Below are positions 8,003-16,465 of a stretch of 64,000 nucleotides of DNA, in pieces. A program made the translations under genes and the position numbers. The notes under the pieces were generated by a model, which saw only the letters and a list, made by a program, of their open reading frames with translations, ran no database searches and was not told the DNA's origin. The DNA lies in the NCBI GenBank assembly GCA_002238825.1, contig MPNC01000001.1:620001-684000 (forward strand). Direction: 5' to 3'. How positions within the stretch are numbered: position 1 is the first letter of the stretch; every line of letters starts with the position of its first letter. Origin of the DNA: SAR202 cluster bacterium bin87. Lineage in GTDB: Bacteria; Chloroflexota; Dehalococcoidia; Lucifugimonadales; UBA3495.

Positions 8003-10396
8003 GTGGCGACAACAGATGAGCGGTCTACGCCCGGGATGCGGGCGCTGCAGGATCGCCTCACCAAGCTGAGCGAGGCTAGTCTGCGCATCAACGAGGACCT
8101 GGACTATCACAGCGTGCTCCAGGAGGTCACCAACAGCGCCTGCGTCCTGACGGACGCAAAGTACGCCGCAGCAACGGTTCTCGATCAGGACAACCGGTTG
8201 GAGGAGTTCGTCAGCTCCGGCCTGACGCCGGAAGAACATCGCCATATGGCAGCCCTGCCGGGCAGCGCCGAATTCTTCCACCACCTGAACAATGTGCCGG
8301 AGCCATTGCGGATCAACGGCCCGGCCTCGTACTTGAGGTCGCTGGGCATGGCGGAGTGGGATCCGCTCGTGGCCATCACCTCCCTGCTGGTTGCTCCCAT
8401 CCGCAATAAAGGCGTGCGGTTGGGTTTCATATGCGTGGCGAAAGGGGAAACGGGCGGCGAGTTCACCCGCGAGGACGAAGACACCCTCGTGATGTTTGCG
8501 TCCCAGGCGGCGCTGGTCATCGCCAACGCCAGAAGATACCGGGATGAGCGCCGGGCCAGATCCGATCTGGAAGCCCTGATAGACACCTGCCCGGTCGGAG
8601 TGGTGGTCTTCGACCCAAAATCCGGAGCGCCGGTGTCGTACAACCGCGAGACGCTGAGGATAGTGGAGAGCATCCGGCCGCCCGACCAACCCGTCGAGCA
8701 AATGATGGACATATTGAGCATCCGTCGGATTGATGGGCGAGAGGTCTCGCTCGAAGAGTTCCCGCTGGCCAACCGTCTGAGCACCTACACCGCCCTGCGC
8801 GCCGAGGAGGTCGTGCTGAGGGCGCCCGACGGCAGGTCAGTGACGGTGCTGGTCAACGCCACGTCCATTTACTCGGAGGATGGCAGCGAGATGGAGTCGG
8901 TGGTCGTGACGCTGCAGGACATGACGCCCATAGAGGACCTGGAGAGGCTACGGGCGGAATTCCTAGGCTTGGTCAGCTATGAACTGCGAACCCCGCTGGC
9001 ATCCATCAAGGGCTCTGCCGCAACCCTCCTGGACGAGACGGCAGGCCTGCATCCCGCCGAGGCTCGCCAGTTCCACACGATCATCAACGACCAGGCCGAC
9101 CGGATGCGCAGAATGGTGAGCGACCTCCTGGACACCGCCAATATCGAAGCCGGAACGCTGTCGGTGAGCCCCGAACCTTCGGACGTGGCGGCCCTGGTGG
9201 ACCAGGCCGCAACCGCGTATGTCAGGGGAGCGGGCCGGAACGACCTGCAGGTGGATGTGACGGCAGAACTGCCCACCGTGATGGCAGACCGGGCACGCAT
9301 CATCCAGGTGATCAGCAACCTGTTGTCCAATTCATCCAGGCATTCGCAGAGGTCATCCTCCATCAGCGTGAGTGCCGAGCTCGACGGTCTGCACGTCGCG
9401 TTTTCGGTGGTGGCTCCAGGTTTGAGCCTCCCGCCCGACCAATTGCCCAATCTGTTCCGGAAATACTCGCGTATCGATGGTGGCATGGTCGAACGGGACA
9501 TCGCCGGGTACGGCTTGGGACTGTCCATCTGCAAGGGGATCGTTGAAGCCCATGGCGGCAGGATATGGGCGGAGAGCGAAGGTCCCGACCGGGGCGTCCG
9601 GTTCATCTTCACCATACCGGTCGCCGACCAGGCCATGCCAGCGGACACTGCCAATTCCCTTCGCCAGTCCGGCGGGTCGCGTGCCGGACCGACTGCGCCG
9701 GCACGTGTCCTGGTGATGGATGACAATCCACAGACCGTGAGGCACGTGCGCGATATCCTTGCCAAGGGCGGGTACACCGCGGTATTCGCCACCGGCCCGG
9801 ATGATGCGCTGCACCAGGTTGAGTCGGAAAAACCCGACCTAGCCCTTTTGGATCTGGAGCTGCCGGGCGTCGACGGTTTCCAGTTGATGCAGGACATCAT
9901 CGACATGGCAAACGTGCCGGTGATCTGCCTTTCGGCCCACGGTAGGGACCAGGACATCGAGCGGGCTCTCGACCTGGGCGCAGCCGACTACATGGTCAAG
10001 CCTTTCTCGCCCACTGAGTTGACGGCTCGGATCAGGGCCGCGCTTCGCAAGGCGGCTGCGGCCGACTCCGGCGATGAGGCGTCGCCATTCGCCCTGGGCG
10101 ACCTGACCATCGACTACGCCCAGCGCCGGGTGGAAGTTGCGGGTCAGCCCATCCATCTGACGCCCATCGAGTACGAGATGCTGCGCGTCCTGTCGCTGAA
10201 TGGCGGTCGGACGATCTCACACGAGCAGTTGTTGCGACGCGTTTGGCGCGTGACCAGCTCCGGTGATCCCCAGGTGGTTCGCACCCATATGCGCCGGCTA
10301 AGGCGCAAGTTGCAAGACGACGCGGACAACCCGACGTATATTTTCACGGAACCCCGGGTGGGATACCGCATGCCCGAGGCGGAAATCGCGGACTAA
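8003..10396 (+). CDS. GAF-PAS-kinase-receiver-winged helix hybrid regulator (degenerate kinase)
   Basis: This single protein of about 797 residues contains sensor, kinase-like, receiver and DNA-binding parts. Start: GTG 8003-8005, five bases after GGAGG; the longer frame lacks a site. Order: GAF domain (about 25-180), PAS-like domain (about 190-310), HisKA helix, HATPase-like domain (about 430-545), receiver (about 570-685), OmpR/PhoB winged helix (about 700-790). The receiver looks functional: MDDN acidic pair, phosphoacceptor D617 in LLDLELPG, S in LSAHG, K in VKPF. The kinase does not: the phosphoacceptor His of the H box is Tyr (SYELRTPL, Tyr326, codon 8978-8980), and the G1 box reads APGLSL where DxGxGI is expected. 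The N box (NLLSNSSRH) and G2 box (GYGLGLS) persist. It probably binds DNA and responds to a signal or a partner kinase. Confidence 0.85.
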   Translation: MATTDERSTPGMRALQDRLTKLSEASLRINEDLDYHSVLQEVTNSACVLTDAKYAAATVLDQDNRLEEFVSSGLTPEEHRHMAALPGSAEFFHHLNNVPEPLRINGPASYLRSLGMAEWDPLVAITSLLVAPIRNKGVRLGFICVAKGETGGEFTREDEDTLVMFASQAALVIANARRYRDERRARSDLEALIDTCPVGVVVFDPKSGAPVSYNRETLRIVESIRPPDQPVEQMMDILSIRRIDGREVSLEEFPLANRLSTYTALRAEEVVLRAPDGRSVTVLVNATSIYSEDGSEMESVVVTLQDMTPIEDLERLRAEFLGLVSYELRTPLASIKGSAATLLDETAGLHPAEARQFHTIINDQADRMRRMVSDLLDTANIEAGTLSVSPEPSDVAALVDQAATAYVRGAGRNDLQVDVTAELPTVMADRARIIQVISNLLSNSSRHSQRSSSISVSAELDGLHVAFSVVAPGLSLPPDQLPNLFRKYSRIDGGMVERDIAGYGLGLSICKGIVEAHGGRIWAESEGPDRGVRFIFTIPVADQAMPADTANSLRQSGGSRAGPTAPARVLVMDDNPQTVRHVRDILAKGGYTAVFATGPDDALHQVESEKPDLALLDLELPGVDGFQLMQDIIDMANVPVICLSAHGRDQDIERALDLGAADYMVKPFSPTELTARIRAALRKAAAADSGDEASPFALGDLTIDYAQRRVEVAGQPIHLTPIEYEMLRVLSLNGGRTISHEQLLRRVWRVTSSGDPQVVRTHMRRLRRKLQDDADNPTYIFTEPRVGYRMPEAEIAD

Positions 10397-10614
10397 ACCC
10401 GGCTTCGCAGACATGGTTCAAAGAGCGCCCGGGCAGGTTCGCGGCATTGGCCGATTGGTTCGTCGTCGCACGCCGCTTTGATCGGGCAAACTCGTGGCGC
10501 ACCGGCGTCGCGCCCTCGGCATGGGAAAATTGTCGCTTCGGCGCTTTACGCTCCGGGACCGCTGCACGGGAATTGGCGCTCCACGCGGCGCGTCTGCGGC
10601 GGAGCGTTGTACGC
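10397..10614. other. Short spacer between convergent genes
   Basis: Only 218 bases separate the stop codons of the plus-strand sensor-regulator and the minus-strand HTH-TPR gene. No clear intrinsic terminator or small gene is visible. Confidence 0.4.
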
Positions 10615-12582
10615 TCAGCAGGGATCGTCCCACTGTGACGCCGGCCGCAGCCGCAGTTCTCGCAGGGTCTCGTCATCAAATGGGTTGCCACCCGACTCCA
10701 GCGCGCCGATCCACGACTCACGGCTGGGCCGGTAATGAGGGCGGCAGGTCGGTTTCTCCGAGGCGTCTACCCAGCTCAGAAAGACCCTGAAGTCCGCGAC
10801 GGCTTCGTCGGCCGAGCCCATCACTGCGTGCACCAAGCCCCGGCTGTCGCGTCCCGGGCCGTCCGGTTCGCGCTGCAACGCCAGGTCGCAGAAGGGCAGC
10901 GCCTCCTCGTGCCGCCGTTGTACACCCAGTTGCCAACACAACGCGTTGTTGATCTCCGGATTCCGCGGGTCCCGTTCATGGGCTGCCCGCAAGTCAGAGT
11001 TGGAGAGATCCCAGTTCCCAGCTTCCGAATGCGCCAGCGCCCGGTTGTAGTACCCCAGCGCGTTGTTGGGTGCGAGGTCTATGGCTTTCGTGAAGTCGGC
11101 GATGGCCTGCTGAAAATCTCCGTCATGGTCTCTCTGCAAACGGGCGTTGCCCCGGTTCACCCAGGCCACCGCCAGGTCAGGGTCAATCTCGATCGCGTTT
11201 TCCAGGTCCTCGAAAGCTAGGTCGAGGTCGCCCTCGTGTTGCCGCTCCAGGTAAACCGCCGCCCGGTTCACGTACACGCCGGGTCCCTCCACGCCGGCGT
11301 CGATAGCCCGCTCCAGGTCATCCAACGCCCGGTTCAGGTCGCCCGCCCGATCCCTCGCTATGTAGGCCGCGACCCGGTTGAAGTACGGGGTTGCCAGGTG
11401 AGGAGCCAGTTCCGACGCCCGGGTCAGGTCGGCGATGGCCAGATTCTCGTCGCCCGGCCGGCCTCGTTCCAGGTAGGCCAAACCGCGAATGCCGTAGGTG
11501 TCGGCGGACCGTGGCTGTACCGACAGCACTTCAGTGAACCGCCAAATTGCCTCGTCCAGGTCGGCGTACTCGCCGCCCAGGTAAGCCTGGCCCAGCCGGT
11601 AGCGCAGATTGGCCAGGGCAGCGGGATCCGCAGGCGGACGCTCCAGAGCCTGATACAACACGGTCTTGGCCGGTTCATACTCGCCCCGCTGCAGGTACAC
11701 CTGGCTGAGCGTCAGTAGCGCCACGGAACGCACCTCGGCGGTCAGGTCGATGTTGATGGCAGTGGGCAACCCGGACGGAGATGTGGCGATTTCCACAACC
11801 TGTGGGCCGAGCGACTCGTTTTGAGTAGGGGTGGAAGTCACGTTGGCCAGCACTCGTCCGCTGTCGTATTCCCCCCAGATCACGATGGCCGCCCCTGACT
11901 GCTCAGCGGCCGATAACGCCGCGCCGTGCCCCGGGACGGTTTCCACCCAATCGTCGGTTCTGATGCCCGCAAGGCCGGCGGCGGCGATCTCGCGATTGAT
12001 GCTGTCCCGGAGGCGGCCACGGATGTTGAATTCCAATTGGCCCGCCGTGTAGTTGGCGAACGGCGCGATCACGATTAGCGCCTCGCCCGCTTCTGCCGCG
12101 GGAAGGTCCCGCTCGCCGGCAACATTGACCGGCGCCTCTCCGGTTGGCGCCACGGGATGGTCGGGCTCGCCGGAAAAATCGACGAGCGCGAGTCCCACCA
12201 CGACACCCGCTGCCACTGCTACCATTGCGGCCGTGACGGCCACCCAGAGCCTCAACCGTTTGCGGGTTGGAGCCGGGGGCGGATCAGGTTCAGCCGGCGA
12301 TACGGGCGTTATTCTGGGGGCCGGTTCCGCGAGCAATGCTTCGGGCGGAAGCGCTTCCGGCTCGAAGTCTGCCGCGATCAACAGCTCGTCCCGCTCTTCC
12401 GGCGTGAGCCTCAGCAACTCGGCGCAACGGAGGACATCCTCCCGGTAGCGAGGCCGAGCGGTGAGGCCCTCCTTCCATCGGATCAGGGTCGCGCGGCTCA
12501 CGCCAACACGCCGGGCGAGGTCGGAATCGCTGAATCCCGACCGGTCGATGTGGGAAGTGAGCAGCTCGCCGAAATCTGGCAA
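10615..12582 (-). CDS. Membrane-anchored XRE-type HTH protein with TPR repeats
   Basis: This protein has about 655 residues. The N-terminal 60 residues form a helix-turn-helix of the XRE type (SDLARRVGVSRATLIRWKEG). After a Pro-rich linker there is one transmembrane segment (LWVAVTAAMVAVAAGVVVGLALV). A region like the FlgO/TolB N-terminal fold follows (LIVIAPFANYTAGQLEFNIRG), then about eight TPR units with classic spacing (AWVNRGNARLQRD, ALGYYNRALAHSEAGNWD). A cytoplasmic DNA-binding end and an external repeat domain suggest a one-component transmembrane regulator. Start: a TTG at 12580-12582 after ACAGGA; a promoter-like TTGTAC/TAACAC pair with 17-base spacing (12615-12643) lies upstream of it and argues against the longer frame. 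It is divergent from the VWA lipoprotein gene 115 bases away, its likely target. Confidence 0.75.
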   Translation of the reverse strand: MPDFGELLTSHIDRSGFSDSDLARRVGVSRATLIRWKEGLTARPRYREDVLRCAELLRLTPEERDELLIAADFEPEALPPEALLAEPAPRITPVSPAEPDPPPAPTRKRLRLWVAVTAAMVAVAAGVVVGLALVDFSGEPDHPVAPTGEAPVNVAGERDLPAAEAGEALIVIAPFANYTAGQLEFNIRGRLRDSINREIAAAGLAGIRTDDWVETVPGHGAALSAAEQSGAAIVIWGEYDSGRVLANVTSTPTQNESLGPQVVEIATSPSGLPTAINIDLTAEVRSVALLTLSQVYLQRGEYEPAKTVLYQALERPPADPAALANLRYRLGQAYLGGEYADLDEAIWRFTEVLSVQPRSADTYGIRGLAYLERGRPGDENLAIADLTRASELAPHLATPYFNRVAAYIARDRAGDLNRALDDLERAIDAGVEGPGVYVNRAAVYLERQHEGDLDLAFEDLENAIEIDPDLAVAWVNRGNARLQRDHDGDFQQAIADFTKAIDLAPNNALGYYNRALAHSEAGNWDLSNSDLRAAHERDPRNPEINNALCWQLGVQRRHEEALPFCDLALQREPDGPGRDSRGLVHAVMGSADEAVADFRVFLSWVDASEKPTCRPHYRPSRESWIGALESGGNPFDDETLRELRLRPASQWDDPC

Positions 12583-12614
12583 AAGATACAATCCTGTCGC
12601 ACAAAGCGGGCCGA

Positions 12615-12643
12615 GTGTTACACATCTGTCGTTCAGTGTACAA
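12615..12643 (-). promoter_or_regulatory. Candidate promoter for the HTH-TPR gene
   Basis: On the minus strand TTGTAC (12638-12643) and TAACAC (12615-12620) are separated by 17 bases. The predicted start of transcription, near 12608, lies upstream of the TTG chosen as start for the HTH-TPR gene. The match to consensus is partial. Confidence 0.35.
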
Positions 12644-12697
12644 CCGGTGAGCACCTAACCTTGACGTCGCCAAACCAAATCCAAAGGAGGCGATGAG

Positions 12698-14344
12698 ATG
12701 AACCGAATAATGTCAAAGGCAATCGTTCCACTGGCCATGGCGCTGACGTTGGTCGTAATGGCCTGCGGCGGCAGCGAGGAGGCCGCCGCACCCGCCGCAC
12801 CAGCGGCTGCTCCTCAGGCCGCACAGTCCGCCGCCACGTCAGTTCCAATGCCCGCGCACCCTGCCAGCGCAGCCGCGCAGCCGACGCCGGCAATGGCGGC
12901 CTCTGGGCAATCTCAGCAAGAGAGCTTCAACAACATCGGCGGATCCGCCACCGTCAACGACAAGCCCTATGATTTGACCTTCTTCCAGCACTACGGCGTC
13001 AACCCCTTCATCGACACGGAGGACGACCAACTCTCCACCTTCGCCATCGACGTGGATACCGCGTCATACACCATTGCCCGCAGGTTCCTGGACGATGGGC
13101 ACCTGCCCGATCAGAACTCGATACGGGTGGAGGAGTTCGTCAACTACTTCGACCAGGGCTACGAAGCTCCCAACGATGACGCCTTTGCCATCCACGTCGA
13201 CGGCTCTCCGTCGCCATTCGGCAACGGCAATCACTGGCTGATGCGCGTCGGGCTGCAGGGGAAAGAACTCCTCGATGAGCAGCGGCAGGACGCGACGCTG
13301 GTGTTCACCATCGACGTGTCCGGCTCCATGGAGCGCGAAGACCGGCTGGGCCTCGTGCAGCAGTCGCTCCGGCTCCTGGTGGACGAACTGCGCTCCGACG
13401 ACAAGGTTGCCATTGTGACCTACGGGGACCGTGGGTCCGTGCTGCTCGAAGCCACCGAAGCCAGGGAACGGGGCAAGATCCTGCAGGCCATCGACTCCCT
13501 GGCGCCGGGCGGCTCGACGTACGTCGAGGACGGCCTGAAGGTCGCCTACAGGCTGGCGGTGGACGAAGTTCAGTCCGATCGCATCACCCGCGTCATGGTG
13601 CTCTCCGACGGCGTCGGCAACGTCGGCAACACCGGTCACGAATCGCTCCTGCGCGAGGTCCAGAGATATGTTGACCAGGGGGTGACCCTCACCACCGTCG
13701 GCTTCGGCATGGGCAATTACAACGACATCCTGATGGAGCAGTTGGCGAACGATGGCGACGGCGCCTACTACTACGTCGACACGCTGTCGGAGGCTCGCCG
13801 CATATTCGTCGATGACCTCACCGGAACCCTCCAGGTCATCGCCAGGGACGCCAAGGTGCAGGTCGAGTTCAACCCGGAGGTGGTCAGCCGCTACCGGCTC
13901 CTGGGCTACGAAAACCGGGACGTGGCCGATGATGACTTCCGCAATGACGAGGTGGACGCGGGAGAGATCGGCGCCGGACACAGCGTGACCGCCCTTTATG
14001 AGCTGAAACTCCGCGAAGGGGCCGAAGGCGTCATCGGCACGGTTTACATGCGCTACGAGGACGTCGGATTCAACGAGGTGGTCGAAATCAACCAGGAGTT
14101 CCACCACAGCGATCTGGCCGCCGCCTTTGAAGAGACTGCGCCAACGTTCCAATTGTCGGCGGTGGTTGCCGAATTCGCCGAGGTCCTGCGCGGGAGCTAT
14201 TGGGCTCGTGAGGGCAGCCTCCAGGCCGTAGCGGGAGAGGCCCGCCGCGTACAACTGCTGCTCCCCGGTTTGACCGAAGTGACCGATTTCGCCAGCCTGG
14301 CTATTCAAGCAGCCAGCTTTGAGGCTGAGGCGGCCGACAGATAA
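12698..14344 (+). CDS. VWA-domain lipoprotein, YfbK-like
   Basis: This protein has 548 residues with a very good ribosome binding site (AAAGGAGGCGATGAG before ATG 12698). The signal peptide ends at VVMAC (lipobox), then an Ala/Pro-rich linker of about 50 residues. The family's N-terminal segment is present (FAIDVDTASYTIARRFLDDG, RVEEFVNYF). The von Willebrand factor A domain carries an intact MIDAS motif DVSGS with later Thr/Asp (GGSTYVEDG, LSDGVGN). The C-terminal 170 residues correspond to the domain that follows VWA in the E. coli YfbK family (EFNPEVVSRYRLLGYENR). These proteins bind a divalent metal and probably a protein partner; their cellular role is poorly known. It is divergent from the HTH-TPR gene and ends at a hairpin terminator. 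Confidence 0.85.
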   Translation: MNRIMSKAIVPLAMALTLVVMACGGSEEAAAPAAPAAAPQAAQSAATSVPMPAHPASAAAQPTPAMAASGQSQQESFNNIGGSATVNDKPYDLTFFQHYGVNPFIDTEDDQLSTFAIDVDTASYTIARRFLDDGHLPDQNSIRVEEFVNYFDQGYEAPNDDAFAIHVDGSPSPFGNGNHWLMRVGLQGKELLDEQRQDATLVFTIDVSGSMEREDRLGLVQQSLRLLVDELRSDDKVAIVTYGDRGSVLLEATEARERGKILQAIDSLAPGGSTYVEDGLKVAYRLAVDEVQSDRITRVMVLSDGVGNVGNTGHESLLREVQRYVDQGVTLTTVGFGMGNYNDILMEQLANDGDGAYYYVDTLSEARRIFVDDLTGTLQVIARDAKVQVEFNPEVVSRYRLLGYENRDVADDDFRNDEVDAGEIGAGHSVTALYELKLREGAEGVIGTVYMRYEDVGFNEVVEINQEFHHSDLAAAFEETAPTFQLSAVVAEFAEVLRGSYWAREGSLQAVAGEARRVQLLLPGLTEVTDFASLAIQAASFEAEAADR

Positions 14345-14376
14345 ACCCCGGACAGCAACACGGGATACCGCTGGAG

Positions 14377-14402
14377 ACCTCCCCTCTTCCGAGAGGGGAG
14401 GT
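14377..14402 (+). terminator. Hairpin terminator after the VWA gene
   Basis: The arm acctcccctct (14377-14387) pairs perfectly with agaggggaggt (14392-14402) around a four-base loop, 32 bases after the VWA stop codon, and is followed by ttt. An 11-bp GC-rich stem with a short T-run fits an intrinsic terminator. Confidence 0.7.
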
Positions 14403-15265
14403 TTCGCATTCGGCTGGTAAATGGCCTCAAACCTGCGGAGATCTGGGATCCCGAGTTCTCGCAAGGTCGGGCGACCGTCCGCACCCTGCGGAGGTGACCA
14501 GCGTTTTGGCTCCAAAAGGCCGGCATACCGGACTTTCCCCCGCAGGGGCTTCCGCGAACGAGAGGCTCCCGGTTGGTGTCTCTGAAATGATCCATTCACC
14601 CAAGTCTGGCTATGTTGACCCCTGGCGTGTTCGGGAGCGACGTTCGCTGGGGTCGTCAACGCCTGCCGCGACGGAGGTGGTCTCTCCGTAACGTGAGGGG
14701 TTTGCCAGTACCAGCCCCCAGTTTGCCCCCGGCGGTTGGCGCGCAAGCAGCAGTTGCGCCTCGCGGGGGGTCAGGCGGCGTTGTGCAGGATCTTCACCAG
14801 AGACCGGGCGCGACACGAAACGTTGCCGGCCTTGATCCCGACCGAGTGTTGATCCAACTGAAAATTCGCCCCGCAACTGCGTTGTTATCCCGGTGGGCAT
14901 CCGATCCAATCGGCCGTAACGCGCCGTCAGGTGGGATTCGAGCTATTTCGCCACCATGACGTGTGGGCCGAAAGCCAACGCTGCCTCTCCATTGGGAACG
15001 ACAACAACGCCGGGGCTGTGTCCGTATCCAATATCGAGCATCCTGTTGGCCGCAGAATGAACCCATTCAGTGCGGATGGTTTCGATGACACGCGCTGTCC
15101 GCAGGTTGGCAACCCGTCCCACGCTCACGGTAACTCGGGAGCCAAACGGAACCGTGTTCCGGGAACCGCCGCGCGTTCCTGTCACCCTATTTGGCGAACC
15201 CTCGGGTCGTCCCGAGGCGGGTCGTAAGAGATCCCGGTCGCCTGCCCGGGGCGGCGGCAATGTCT
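14403..15265. other. Gene-poor region of about 0.86 kb
   Basis: No gene can be supported. Minus-strand frames at 14610-14909 and 14943-15302 have some protein-like stretches (SRVTVSVGRVANLRTARVI, PPGANWGLVLANPSRYG) but no start site, no family resemblance and no common frame. They may be remnants of a decayed gene. Confidence 0.4.
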
Positions 15266-15293
15266 TTGACTCACCCCGCGCCGCACCTATAAT
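15266..15293 (+). promoter_or_regulatory. Sigma70-type promoter for the 2-hydroxyacid dehydrogenase
   Basis: TTGACT (15266-15271) and a perfect TATAAT (15288-15293) are separated by 16 bases. Transcription should start near 15300, giving a leader of about 67 bases before the ATG at 15367. Confidence 0.65.
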
Positions 15294-15296
15294 TGC

Positions 15297-15335
15297 GACC
15301 ATAGCGCTTGAATAATTTTGACCACAGCGCTTGAA
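15297..15335 (+). repeat. Two 16-bp direct repeats over the transcription start
   Basis: gaccatagcgcttgaa (15297-15312) and gaccacagcgcttgaa (15320-15335) match at 15 of 16 positions and begin 23 bases apart. They sit immediately after the -10 box at 15288-15293, where a bound repressor would block RNA polymerase. They look like a tandem operator, but the cognate regulator is unknown. Confidence 0.55.
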
Positions 15336-15366
15336 ATTCCCGACTGCACGTTAAGGAGATTGCCAT

Positions 15367-16332
15367 ATGGCGACTTGGAAAATTGCGTATTTCAGCGGAG
15401 TAGGTGGACGCCCCCAGATCATGCTGGACAACGCCCCAGACGAATTCGACGTCACTCTGGTTGACCCTGCCTTGTCAGATCCCGAAAAAATCGAGCTGTG
15501 CCGCGACGCTGACGCCATCATCAGCAGTGATCTGTCACTCGACCTGATCCGGGCATGCCCCAGGGTCAAGTTGATCCAGACCCTCAGCGCGGGTTACGAC
15601 CGGCTACCGCTCGAAGAAATCCTGGAGATGGGCATACCGGTAGCCAACAACGGCGGTGCCAACGCTATCTCAGTCTCCGAGCAGACGCTTGCCTTGATGA
15701 TCGGGATCAGCAGGAATTTGATGGCGCAATGGGACAGCACCACCCGCCAACGAGCATGGCGCAGCGATCTCTACCAGACAGACCTGTCCGAGGTCACCGA
15801 CAAGACGGTCGGCATCGTTGGGCTCGGGCGTATTGGTCGGCAGGTCGCCAAGCGGCTCACCGGGTTCGATACCCGCACCATCTTCTACGACATCGAGGAG
15901 ATTCCCGAAGACGTGCAACGTGACGTGAAGGCCGAACCGGTCGCGTTCGACGAGCTGTTGGAAACATCCGACATCGTGAGCATGCACGTGCCGCTCACCC
16001 GGCGCACTCGCGGCATGATGTCCGACCGCGAGTTCAGCATGATGAAGTCCACGGCTTTCCTGATCAACCTCTGTCGGGGTCCGGTGGTAGATGAAGCGGC
16101 TCTGTACCGTGCGCTCACGGAAGGTCAGATCGCTGGGGCCGGACTGGACGTTTTGGAGGTTGAACCCACGCCGACGGATAACCCGTTGTTCGAGCTGGAC
16201 AACGTCATTATCACGCCGCACATGGCGGGCCAAAGCCAGGAAACCGCCCTGCGCGCGGCCCACTTCGCCTACGGCAACATTATGCGCACGCTGTCCGGAG
16301 AAGAGCCGGAGTCTCTGGTCACGCCGGAGTAA
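15367..16332 (+). CDS. D-2-hydroxyacid dehydrogenase (NAD-dependent)
   Basis: This protein has 321 residues, with AAGGAG eight bases before the ATG. It belongs to the phosphoglycerate/formate dehydrogenase-like family that reduces 2-oxoacids or oxidises D-2-hydroxyacids. The Rossmann motif is GLGRIGRQVAKRL (about 157-169) with acidic YDIEE after the next strand, which favours NAD over NADP. Catalytic residues are present: Arg in NLCRGPVVDE, Glu in LDVLEVEP and His in TPHMAGQS. It lacks the C-terminal ACT domain of SerA, so it is probably catabolic. It lies 133 bases upstream of an FAH-family gene, so both may act on the same carboxylic acids. The exact substrate cannot be read from sequence. 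Confidence 0.9.
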   Translation: MATWKIAYFSGVGGRPQIMLDNAPDEFDVTLVDPALSDPEKIELCRDADAIISSDLSLDLIRACPRVKLIQTLSAGYDRLPLEEILEMGIPVANNGGANAISVSEQTLALMIGISRNLMAQWDSTTRQRAWRSDLYQTDLSEVTDKTVGIVGLGRIGRQVAKRLTGFDTRTIFYDIEEIPEDVQRDVKAEPVAFDELLETSDIVSMHVPLTRRTRGMMSDREFSMMKSTAFLINLCRGPVVDEAALYRALTEGQIAGAGLDVLEVEPTPTDNPLFELDNVIITPHMAGQSQETALRAAHFAYGNIMRTLSGEEPESLVTPE

Positions 16333-16465
16333 CCGACGCAAACTCACGTTCGCCACGACGGACGTGTTCGAGCATGGATGCACAGGATCTGTCAGGTTAT
16401 CCATACCCTGTGCATCCACGGAAAAACGACATTGGCCGCGGTAAGGCTGCGCAAGGAGCAATCTC

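Noticed and set aside
13064-14746. 560-residue frame opposite the VWA gene
   Set aside because: Shadow of the VWA gene, which has a strong ribosome site, signal peptide and MIDAS motif.
14943-15302. 119-residue minus-strand frame
   Set aside because: A few protein-like stretches but no start site, and it runs through the promoter and first repeat of the dehydrogenase gene.
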